Assembly: GCA_050748045.1 (NCBI GenBank) | Contig: JBOGIW010000381.1 | Coordinates: 1-7,300, forward strand | Length of the DNA: 7,300 nucleotides | Direction of reading: 5' to 3' | Source: CAVYVZ01 sp050748045 | Lineage (GTDB): Bacteria; Acidobacteriota; Vicinamibacteria; Vicinamibacterales; UBA2999 | In this document: one piece after another, positions 1-5,335 of the stretch | Position numbering within the stretch: position 1 is the first letter of the stretch | Layout of the letters: each line of letters opens with the position of its first letter | Program-made: the position numbers and the translations under genes | The notes under the pieces: model-generated | Databases searched by the model: none | The model's input: only the letters and a program-made list of their open reading frames with translations | Told to the model about the DNA's origin: nothing

Positions 1-263
1 GCCGGCCGCGCGTCGGCCGGGTCGGCCTTCGCTTCGCGAACAGCCGGGTCCTCGAGGGCGTCTCGATGTGTGCCGACGAGGCCCGCCGAGTACAGCGCGC
101 CGATGAGTGTGGTCGTCGCCGCGATGACGCCTCCGAGGGCCGTGAGAATGCCCGGCAACGTCGTCCAGAACGACTTCGTGTCCGTCTTGGACGTGGATTT
201 TACGCCGATCGCGTGCGATGACAGGGGGCGAGTCGTCCCGAGGCTGCGTTCATCACGGTTCAC
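1..263 (-). CDS. Partial small membrane protein, single N-terminal TM segment (runs off left edge)
   Basis: I do not recognise the full gene. Reading leftwards on the minus strand, the frame stays open to the window edge. After a polar stretch containing SKTDTKSFWTTLPGIL it encodes a strongly hydrophobic helix of about 28 residues (LTALGGVIAATTTLIGALYS and flanks), then a charged segment rich in Asp, Glu and Ala. The FWTTLPGILT-type entry into one TM helix recurs in small bacterial membrane proteins of unknown role, and the codons are strongly GC3-biased as in a real gene. The start is uncertain: I placed it at a GTG (263), the only standard start codon I found in this frame, but the frame is open back to the Uma2 stop codon at 288-290 and no good Shine-Dalgarno is visible. 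It follows the Uma2 gene by about 24 bp on the same strand. The function and the C-terminal part cannot be judged from here. Confidence 0.55.
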   Translation of the reverse strand, partial: MNRDERSLGTTRPLSSHAIGVKSTSKTDTKSFWTTLPGILTALGGVIAATTTLIGALYSAGLVGTHRDALEDPAVREAKADPADARP

Positions 264-287
264 CTCGATCGAGGCGCGGATGGCCCG

Positions 288-851
288 CTAGTCGAAGTCA
301 GCGAACAGCGGTTCGACGTCCATGACGAGGCCTTCGACCGTCGGCGACCGCAATCGGCCCTGGCCGACGATCAGCGGAACGCCGTAGTGGCCGGCGTTGA
401 GGACGGACAGTTCGATTCGCTTGGAGGGGGGATCGACGGCCCAGTACTCGGGAAGACCGAACCGGGCGAACAGATCTCGCTTGCGACCACGGTCCACGCT
501 GGCCGTCGATGACGAGAGCACCTCGATCGCCAGGTCTGGTGTGAAGCGAATGGCCTCGTGCGGGCGCACGGCTCGGGCAGACCGGGGTCCGAAGTACACG
601 AGGTCTGGCTGCACGATGTCGTGCTCGGACAGCACGATGTCGAGCGGCGAGAACAACACGAGGCCCCCGTGGCGGCGCCGGTGCTCGACCAGGGCCTCGT
701 ACAGCCGACCGCCGACGATCTGGTGCCACGGAAGGGGCGAAGGAACCACGCGCAGCGCTCCGTCGTACAGCTCGTACCGGTCACCGTTGTCCGGCATGCG
801 CTGCAGGTCCGCGAAGCTGACGCGGGGCGTCACACGCTCCATACGGCGCAT
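288..851 (-). CDS. Uma2 family endonuclease (DUF820, PD-(D/E)xK fold)
   Basis: The predicted protein of 187 residues has the usual length and all the landmarks of the Uma2/DUF820 family of restriction-endonuclease-like proteins. In order these are the N-terminal DRYELYDG box (residues 24-31), an HQ pair (43-44), VQPDLVYF (Asp83), PDLAIEVLS (Glu110), the downstream Lys124 in RGRKRDLFA, and the closing LPEYWAVDP. Asp83, Glu110 and Lys124 fit the migrated PD-(D/E)xK active site, so the core looks intact. Family members are often multicopy in Cyanobacteria, Chloroflexi and Acidobacteriota; their biological substrate is not established. The frame is open far upstream, but that extension is a shadow of the DUF3883 gene. 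ATG 851 is my choice and ATG 842 is an equally possible start; neither has a strong ribosome binding site. It lies 131 bp downstream of the DUF3883 gene and just before the partial membrane protein. Confidence 0.9.
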   Translation of the reverse strand: MRRMERVTPRVSFADLQRMPDNGDRYELYDGALRVVPSPLPWHQIVGGRLYEALVEHRRRHGGLVLFSPLDIVLSEHDIVQPDLVYFGPRSARAVRPHEAIRFTPDLAIEVLSSSTASVDRGRKRDLFARFGLPEYWAVDPPSKRIELSVLNAGHYGVPLIVGQGRLRSPTVEGLVMDVEPLFADFD

Positions 852-982
852 CTTAGCATCGTCATGTGCGAGCGCCGTGCCGGCTTGGTTCCCAGGAAAA
901 CAGCCAGACGCGTGTGGATGGTGGCGAAATCGCCGTACTGACGGGTCACGAGACGTGTGCGGAAGCGCCACCCGGTTCGGCC

Positions 983-1846
983 CTAACGGCTTGGTCGCTG
1001 CACGAAGGCACGGTACTGCGTCGGGTCGAGGCGGCACGTGCCTGACACCGGGCCGGGCAGCATGTAGAGCCTCGCGCCGGGTCCGAAGTTGAAGACGCGA
1101 TAGAGGTGGAATTGCGTGGGCAGCGCCTCCGAGCATCGGAGCTCGTTGACCGTCAGGTTGAACGGGAAGTACTTGCCGAGGCCCGTCGTCTTGACTTCGA
1201 TCACGCGAGGCGAGCCGTCGCCGTTGAACGAGGACACGTCGTACCCGGCGCCGTCGCCGCGCACCTGCGCGGTCCATTCGACGCGGGCGGCCAGGTCCGG
1301 CCGGCGGGCCGCGTCGTGCAGCCGCTTGCGCTCGAGCTCGAGGACAAACTCCTCACCGCGCCGTCCGAGGTCGCGATTTGCCGCGTCACGCCCGACGAAG
1401 TCGACCCGCGGGAGCCGTGCGGCCGGCGACCACGCGCCTTTCGGCACCTGCATGCGCTCGGGCGGTTCCTCGACGGCCTGGTCCAGATCGATCTGCCGCG
1501 GTTCGGGTGGGGTCTGCGGATTCAGCACGGGGCCGTTCAGCAACGGGTCGAAGAAATCGCGGTGAACGTCCAGGTATTCGAGCACGACCTGCTCGAGCAG
1601 CGTCTGGAAGTTGAACCGAGGCTTGTAGCCGTCGATGTAGGGGTAGCCATAGAGCGTCAGGACGGCGCTGATGTTCGCGTGCTTGAACTCGACGGAGCCC
1701 TTCGAGCGGTCGCGGAGCAACCGCCGCAGTTGCTGGTTGTGCCCGGCCTTGTTCACGGAAAGGCCCGCCAATTCCTGACGGAGCAGGTCGAAGTAGTCGG
1801 CGACAGTCGCCTCCACTTCGTCGCGTGACCAGGAATCGGATGCCAT
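983..1846 (-). CDS. DUF3883 domain-containing protein with PD-(D/E)xK-like nuclease core
   Basis: This encodes a 287-residue protein. The N-terminal region (about 8-95) carries ADYFDLL, GSVEFKHANISAVL and PYIDGYKPRFNFQ, a conserved block typical of proteins that end in DUF3883. A Pro/Glu-rich linker (about 108-145) follows, then the DUF3883 domain (about 155-265). That domain has GRRGEEFVLELE (161-172), GYDVSSF with Asp203, and PRVIEVKTT with Glu217 and Lys219. This D...ExK layout matches a PD-(D/E)xK nuclease-like fold, so a nucleic-acid-cutting or binding role is likely but unproven. DUF3883 proteins commonly occur near restriction and defence genes. The frame is open up to 2308, giving a 441-codon reading frame, but residues before MASDSW derive from kinase and beta-helix remnants, and the family N-terminus fits ATG 1846. 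No clear Shine-Dalgarno precedes it. Nothing in the core is obviously missing. Confidence 0.85.
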   Translation of the reverse strand: MASDSWSRDEVEATVADYFDLLRQELAGLSVNKAGHNQQLRRLLRDRSKGSVEFKHANISAVLTLYGYPYIDGYKPRFNFQTLLEQVVLEYLDVHRDFFDPLLNGPVLNPQTPPEPRQIDLDQAVEEPPERMQVPKGAWSPAARLPRVDFVGRDAANRDLGRRGEEFVLELERKRLHDAARRPDLAARVEWTAQVRGDGAGYDVSSFNGDGSPRVIEVKTTGLGKYFPFNLTVNELRCSEALPTQFHLYRVFNFGPGARLYMLPGPVSGTCRLDPTQYRAFVQRPSR

Positions 1847-1883
1847 CGGGTCTGACTGACTCTGATGGATAACGCGTTGTAGT

Positions 1884-2036
1884 TTATTCCTTGACGTTGG
1901 ATTTGACGATCGCGGCGCCTCCAGAGCTGATGGCACCTCCAGCGTTCCTTGTGAGGTCACAGTCCGCGACCACAACGTGGGCGCCCCGGGCCGCCTGAAT
2001 CCCTGTTTTGCTTGTTGAGGATGACGCGGCAGCCAT
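1884..2036 (-). pseudogene. C-terminal remnant of a right-handed parallel beta-helix protein
   Basis: About 50 codons ending in TAA at 1884-1886 read as stacked short strands with the pattern GIQAARGAHVVVADCDLTRN, then AGGAISSGGAAIVKSNV. Small, Gly/Ala-rich turns alternating with VVV and AIV strands and a conserved Asn ladder position are typical of parallel beta-helix (pectate-lyase-like, NosD-like) coils. Only about two coils remain, so this cannot be a complete domain. The frame differs from the kinase remnant just upstream and from the long open frame of the DUF3883 gene. Because it abuts the kinase start with no gene boundary between, it may be the tail of the same parent gene after a large internal deletion; this is inference. 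It ends 37 bp before the DUF3883 start codon. Confidence 0.5.
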
Positions 2037-2053
2037 GCAGAATTGGTTTGGCT

Positions 2054-2259
2054 TACCGCCGCGGCCAGCTCGCCCATCTGCTCGCGCGCCCATCGTTCCT
2101 CAGGCTCTATTAGCTTGACGGCAACCTTCCGAAGGAATTGTCCGGCGACAACGTTGTCCGCCTCGAACACGTAGCCAAGGAACCACGGCCAATGAAGTGG
2201 CGCAGCTGGTATTTGCCGTCGATCCACTGCCCTTCGAGCAGCTTGGCGAAGCTTCCCAT
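2054..2259 (-). pseudogene. Frameshifted N-terminal fragment of a Ser/Thr protein kinase
   Basis: From ATG 2259 the frame reads MGSFAKLLEGQWIDGKYQLR then HFIGRGS, the usual entry into a Hanks-type kinase N-lobe. It then goes out of frame. One frame over, the sequence continues as GYVFEADNVVAGQFLRKVAV and KLIEPEERWAREQMGELAAA. Restoring one base near 2176 (TTC CTT GGC read as TCC TTN GGC) gives GRGSFGYVFEA, a standard glycine-rich loop, followed by VAVK with the ATP-binding lysine and the start of helix C. Everything beyond (catalytic HRD loop, DFG, C-lobe) is absent, and the text runs into a beta-helix remnant. An in-frame TAA lies 21 nt before ATG 2259, which supports that start. It cannot make an active kinase. 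A sequencing error could explain the one-base shift but not the missing catalytic part. Confidence 0.65.
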
Positions 2260-2308
2260 CGGTGTGGCGTGTTATGTGGCGCGCAGCCGTCAGGTGTTCA
2301 TCAAGCAT

Positions 2309-2506
2309 TCAGCCATCGCGTTCCACAGGAATATTTTCGGGCGCCATCCAGACCACTTGTCCGTGCCGTGAGACGGGTACCGCGTTTCCGGCAGCCTTGT
2401 GACGCAGCAACGCTTCGCGTACGGCCCGAACGAGGGCGTTCTCGATCAGCTCGACATCCGCGAGCCGCTCGGTCAGTGATCTGTTCGATTCAGAGTTGTC
2501 AGTCAC
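2309..2506 (-). CDS. Hypothetical 65-residue protein
   Basis: This small gene starts with GTG at 2506 and overlaps the stop of the preceding DUF262 stub (GTGA), which suggests translational coupling. The product has an acidic, predicted helical first half (LTERLADVELIENALVRAV), a basic stretch (REALLRHKAAGN) and a compact C-terminal segment AVPVSRHGQVVWMAPENIPV that looks like a short beta hairpin. I have the impression of a recurrent family of small bacterial proteins with this VREALLxHK...GQVVWxxPExIP pattern, but I know of no assigned function. The reading frame is intact, in contrast to its neighbours. A second small frame ending in LMKKYGD and a TGA overlaps its start by 8 bp and may be the tail of its original upstream partner. 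The Shine-Dalgarno is weak (GAAGAA). Confidence 0.6.
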   Translation of the reverse strand: MTDNSESNRSLTERLADVELIENALVRAVREALLRHKAAGNAVPVSRHGQVVWMAPENIPVERDG

Positions 2507-2589
2507 CGTATTTCTTCATGAGCCTTTGCCAGGCCGACGCATTTCACCATGTCGACGAGCTCTCTGACGGTCGTATCAACCTTCGGCAT
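2503..2589 (-). pseudogene. N-terminal stub of a DUF262 (GmrSD N-domain-like) protein
   Basis: ATG 2589 opens MPKVDTTVRELVDMV, which closely resembles the start of many DUF262 proteins (typical continuation: a short Gly-containing turn, then LPxxQRxYVW with the DGQQR-like nucleotide-binding motif). Here the resemblance stops after VDMV and the frame ends at TGA 2503-2505, giving only 28 residues against several hundred in the family. The gene still carries a good ribosome binding site, which argues that the true start is preserved and the rest was deleted. In the +1 frame the same DNA ends in SAWQRLMKKYGD and a stop, as expected if an out-of-frame deletion joined the start of DUF262 to the tail of the same or another gene. 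DUF262 proteins act in modification-dependent restriction (GmrSD) and other defence systems; this copy cannot. Confidence 0.55.
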
Positions 2590-2596
2590 CGGGTGA

Positions 2597-2600
2597 CTCC
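2597..2600 (-). promoter_or_regulatory. Ribosome binding site of the DUF262 stub
   Basis: GGAG on the minus strand lies 7 nt before ATG 2589. It is one of the better Shine-Dalgarno matches in the window. It decides the start at 2589 against a longer open frame reaching to 2910, whose upstream residues look like random GC-rich translation. Confidence 0.55.
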
Positions 2601-2924
2601 ATTGCGCGGCCTCGACGCTCTTTCTCGTGGAAGCGGCTTCGGGGCATCCAACCCCGACATGGCGAGCCGTGGTGCCAGTGGCGATGGGCGACGTGCCGGT
2701 CTCGCCGGCAGAAGGCTCGCGCTCACACACGATCGGAACTGACGTGACGAGCCTGCCGCAGATCGCACCCAGCACCGACCTGACGGCGAGCCCAGCCGCG
2801 GGGATCGTCTGACACGAAAGCCCTTCTGTCAATGTGCAGCCAGGGAATGGACCTTGGTCCTGGGTGACATGCCGGCCGTTTGTAGCGCGAGAGATCGCAC
2901 CCGCAGTCAATTCAGCTCGGCGCG

Positions 2925-2951
2925 GTCACACGCGAAAACACCGTGTGTGAC
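2925..2951. repeat. Inverted repeat GTCACAC-N13-GTGTGAC
   Basis: Two perfect 7-bp arms (2925-2931 and 2945-2951) flank a 13-nt spacer. The site sits in the gene-poor stretch about 335 bp upstream of the DUF262 stub and 120 bp downstream of the outer-membrane protein gene. It could be an operator or a weak hairpin. There is no T-tract on either side, so a simple intrinsic terminator is unlikely. Chance cannot be excluded. Confidence 0.3.
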
Positions 2952-3033
2952 GGTCGCCCGAACCTGCGAGACTGAAACGGCGCGGCTGATAACGGGCCGG
3001 CAGAGACTCGCGATCTGGCGCGAACTGCACTTC

Positions 3034-3051
3034 GGCCAATAAGAATCGGCC
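3034..3051 (-). terminator. Possible hairpin after the protease/outer-membrane protein operon
   Basis: On the minus-strand transcript, GGCCGAU and AUUGGCC form a 7-bp stem (one G-U pair) with a UCUU tetraloop, 20 nt after the stop codon of the outer-membrane protein gene. The plus strand has an A-C mismatch at the same place, so the stem is better in the minus transcript. No U-run follows, so this is at most a weak or Rho-assisted end of the operon. Confidence 0.3.
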
Positions 3052-3071
3052 ACTTGCGCAGAAGGAGTGCG

Positions 3072-3755
3072 CTATGTCCCCACCGTCACTCGCAACCTGA
3101 GCGTCGTGCCCCCGAGATCGTGCTCCTGGAAGATCGCCGACACGCCGGCCGCGCCGATCGCATTCGGCACGAAGCGAACGTGCACCTCGGCCCCCGCGGC
3201 AATCCAGCGGACGATCGGCACCTCCAGGCCGCCGAGCAGGTGCCAGCTCCGGAATCGCTCGTCCACACGTTCGCCCTCGACTCCGAAGGGCGACTCTTCC
3301 CGATACGCAAGCATGCCCCCGCCCCCGCCTCCGTACGCAATCAGCCGGCCGCGCGCGATCGGAAACCGATAGCCGGCGCTCGCCTCGATCGGCATCGTGG
3401 TGATCTCCACGGGGATTCCGAGCGGATACGCGGTGCCCTCATGGAGGAACACGCGCTCGCCGGTGGCGGTGGCGCGCGACACGTCCACCTGCACGAACAC
3501 GCGCCGCCAGACGTTGGTCACTTGTACGCCGCCGCCGATCTGCGTCGTGCGAACCTCGCCGGTGATCGTCTCGAAGCTTGCGGTTGCCGCGAGCCATGAC
3601 GCGCCGGCTTCGAAGACTCCGCGGATGCCCGGGCGGTTCGAAGCCGGTGAGGGTGGCGAGGCGACGCGAGGCTGTGGACCCGGCGCCTGCGCCGCCGCAG
3701 AGGTGGACACGAAGACCGAGGACAAGACGATGAGGACGACTGCTCTTCCTGTCAT
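3072..3755 (-). CDS. Exported outer-membrane beta-barrel family protein
   Basis: The 227-residue product begins with a clear Sec signal peptide: MTGR, a hydrophobic stretch to about residue 18, then a SAAAQA cleavage region near residue 22-24. A Pro-rich linker (about 24-43) leads into a series of amphipathic strands such as GVFEAGASW, QIGGGVQVT, RRVFVQVDVS, IEASAGYRF, RLIAYGGGGGGMLA, WHLLGGLEVPIV, AAGAEVHVRFV and TTLRLRVTV. Alternating hydrophobic and polar residues, Gly/aromatic-rich strands and a strand-like C-terminus fit a small (about 8-strand) outer-membrane barrel of the OMP_b-brl type. The last residue is Thr rather than the canonical aromatic. Its ATG overlaps the TGA of the protease gene (ATGA), so translation is coupled; a weak GGTGG-like site precedes it. 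A role as partner, anchor or protective factor for the protease is inference; structural or transport roles are alternatives. Confidence 0.75.
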   Translation of the reverse strand: MTGRAVVLIVLSSVFVSTSAAAQAPGPQPRVASPPSPASNRPGIRGVFEAGASWLAATASFETITGEVRTTQIGGGVQVTNVWRRVFVQVDVSRATATGERVFLHEGTAYPLGIPVEITTMPIEASAGYRFPIARGRLIAYGGGGGGMLAYREESPFGVEGERVDERFRSWHLLGGLEVPIVRWIAAGAEVHVRFVPNAIGAAGVSAIFQEHDLGGTTLRLRVTVGT

Positions 3756-5230
3756 TGCGCCACCCCCAGGCCGCGGAGCGTCGCCCGCGGATCGATCAAT
3801 CCGTATCCATACTCATCGTCGCGGCCGGCGGGACCGAGGTCGCGGGCGAAGCGCTTGATTGCAGCCTCGATCGCCGCGGGGTTGGTAATGCCCTGACTGT
3901 ACAGCAGGGCGGCGAGGCCGGCGACATGGGAGGTGGCCATCGAGGTGCCGTGGTACGAATCCTCGAGGAAGATGTCGAACCGCGGGCTCAACACGCGAGG
4001 GTCGAAGAAACCGCGATTCAGTGTCTGCTGATAGATGCCGCCTGCATCGCCATCACGTCGCCGGTTCCCGCCTGGCGCCGCAATTTCCACGTACGAGCCG
4101 GTGTTCGAATAGAACGCGCGATCGAGGTTCCTTGATATCGCTCCCACCGCAACGACGCCGTCTATGTCTTCTGCGAACGCCGCCGGATAATTGGTCCGGT
4201 TGCCGGTCTCGTAGTCGTTGCCGGCGGCAATGGCCACGAAGACTCCACGGGAGACGGCATACCGAATCGCCTCGCGCTCAGCGACCGATGCATTCGGACC
4301 GCCGAGGCTCAGATTGATAACCCTGGCACCGCGGTCCGTCGCATAGCGGATCGCCTCAGCAGTTGCCGCCGTGTCGCATTCACTGAAACCGGCCGGCAAC
4401 ACGGCGATCCCCGTCCTGGCGAACGCGAAGAGAAAATCCCAGGCCGTCGCGCACACCTTGAGCGGCATGATGCGCGCGTTATACGCGACACCGGCCAGGC
4501 CCAGGCGGTTGTTGGTCGTCTGCGCGATTGTTCCGGCGACGTGCGTGCCGTGGCCACCCATGTCGACGGGCAGTGCGTCGCTCCACCAGAAGTCCCACGG
4601 GTCGACGAATCTTCCTGGACGCTCCAAGTCGGGTGCCGCGAGAAACGGTACGGTGACGCGAAAGAGGAACCGCCCGTCGCTGCGGAGAAACGTGAGGATT
4701 TCGCTGCGGAATGCAACGCCGCTGTCGACGACCGCCACGGTCACGTCCGACCCGCCGCCCGGGTTGATGTCCCACGCGGTGTCCATGCCGATGCTCTGGA
4801 AGTTCCATTGGCGTCCGTATGACGGGTCATTGGGTCGCGCCTGGAGGGTCCGGACGTAGACGGGCTCCGCGTACTCAACGTCGGGCCTGCTGCCAAGCGT
4901 CCTCGCCGCCGCACGCACGTCACTTGCCTGAGGAATGTCGATGACGGAGAAGTCAGCATGCCGCGGCCGCGCGTCATCCTTCGCGCCCGGCACGGCGGCG
5001 AGGGCCGCGGTCCTCGCCTGGCTCCCCGCCCCCGGCCTGAACTTGACGATCACGCGGCCGGGCACATAGGGCGCACCATCCAGGAGCGCGAGCGCCTGGT
5101 CCTGAGTCAGGCCGCCGCGCATCGTCCGCACGCCTTCGTCCTGGGTCTCCTCCCGTGCACCAAGAGAAGCGGCCAGCAGGAGCGCGATCGCGCACGTGCC
5201 GGCCGCCCATCGAAGCATCTGAATCGTCAC
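3752..5230 (-). CDS. Secreted S8 family serine protease (subtilisin-like, with propeptide)
   Basis: The 492-residue preproprotein has an N-terminal signal sequence (about 1-25, LRWAAGTCAIALLLAASLGA). A propeptide follows (about 54-126) with PGRVIVKFRPGAG and a VEYAEPVYV end, the layout of fervidolysin/thermitase-type prodomains. The catalytic domain (about 138-480) carries the full S8 triad: Asp169 in VAVVDSG, His227 in GGHGTHVAGT and Ser430 in HGTSMATSHVAG. The oxyanion Asn338 is in AIAAGND. Insertions of about 30 and 20 residues surround DLERPGRFVDPWDFWW and the CATAWDFLFAF...CDTAAT segment, where Cys260 and Cys285 could form a disulphide. There is no C-terminal sorting or PPC domain, so the enzyme ends just after the fold. 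It probably degrades extracellular or periplasmic protein. The GTG start is fixed by a strong AGGAGG site. Its stop overlaps the barrel protein gene; the WYL regulator lies 105 bp upstream. Confidence 0.95.
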   Translation of the reverse strand: MTIQMLRWAAGTCAIALLLAASLGAREETQDEGVRTMRGGLTQDQALALLDGAPYVPGRVIVKFRPGAGSQARTAALAAVPGAKDDARPRHADFSVIDIPQASDVRAAARTLGSRPDVEYAEPVYVRTLQARPNDPSYGRQWNFQSIGMDTAWDINPGGGSDVTVAVVDSGVAFRSEILTFLRSDGRFLFRVTVPFLAAPDLERPGRFVDPWDFWWSDALPVDMGGHGTHVAGTIAQTTNNRLGLAGVAYNARIMPLKVCATAWDFLFAFARTGIAVLPAGFSECDTAATAEAIRYATDRGARVINLSLGGPNASVAEREAIRYAVSRGVFVAIAAGNDYETGNRTNYPAAFAEDIDGVVAVGAISRNLDRAFYSNTGSYVEIAAPGGNRRRDGDAGGIYQQTLNRGFFDPRVLSPRFDIFLEDSYHGTSMATSHVAGLAALLYSQGITNPAAIEAAIKRFARDLGPAGRDDEYGYGLIDPRATLRGLGVAQ

Positions 5231-5235
5231 TGCTG

Positions 5236-5241
5236 CCTCCT
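5236..5241 (-). promoter_or_regulatory. Ribosome binding site AGGAGG of the S8 protease
   Basis: A perfect AGGAGG lies 5 nt before the GTG at 5230. It selects this GTG over the ATG 12 nt further in, and indicates strong initiation for the protease independent of the upstream regulator gene. Confidence 0.8.
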
Positions 5242-5335
5242 CGCCCCGGCGACCCGAAAAGCCGGGCCACTCACTGTGGGCGATGATCCGGCGGCGCAGT
5301 GACTGATTGGGTCCTTCGCTCGATGTTCGCGGCCG

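Larger units (their letters stand above)
2590..3071. other. Gene-poor stretch of about 480 bp
   Basis: I see no convincing gene on either strand here. The open frames present are short, start without ribosome binding sites, and translate to low-complexity Thr/Ala/Pro/Arg text without family motifs. The stretch contains an 11-bp direct repeat AGATCGCACCC (2760-2770 and 2892-2902), an inverted repeat GTCACAC/GTGTGAC (2925-2931 and 2945-2951) and a hairpin just after the outer-membrane protein gene (3034-3051). Together with the truncated genes next to it, this is best read as decayed DNA plus regulatory sequence between the protease operon and the small genes to its left. Confidence 0.5.

Noticed and set aside
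263..274. Palindrome CCTCGATCGAGG as an operator
   Set aside because: A single 12-bp palindrome with no conservation data; it may be chance, so it is mentioned only with the start-codon question.
397..1092. Long plus-strand open frames opposite the Uma2 and DUF3883 genes (also 1106-1828)
   Set aside because: They are antisense to well-supported genes, translate to Arg/Ala/Pro-rich text without motifs, and follow from the high GC content.
852..1277. N-terminal extension of the Uma2 gene to 1277
   Set aside because: It overlaps the 3' end of the DUF3883 gene in another frame and has no similarity to Uma2 proteins.
2760..2902. 11-bp direct repeat AGATCGCACCC as target-site duplication of a lost mobile element
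   Set aside because: The 121 bp between the copies show no terminal inverted repeats or transposase text; chance in GC-rich DNA is the simpler explanation.
2590..2910. N-terminal extension of the DUF262 stub to 2910
   Set aside because: The family-like text starts at ATG 2589 with a good Shine-Dalgarno; the extension is motif-free.
3054..3599. Plus-strand open frames opposite the barrel, protease and WYL genes (also 3755-4135, 4371-4859, 5606-6421)
   Set aside because: Each mirrors a gene with clear family motifs on the minus strand; none has a recognisable domain or ribosome binding site.
5251..5302. Terminator between the WYL gene and the protease
   Set aside because: Only short stems are present (CCCG/CGGG with a six-base loop, TCACTG/CAGTGA with about 20 bases between) and no U-run follows, so I could not support a terminator or exclude read-through.
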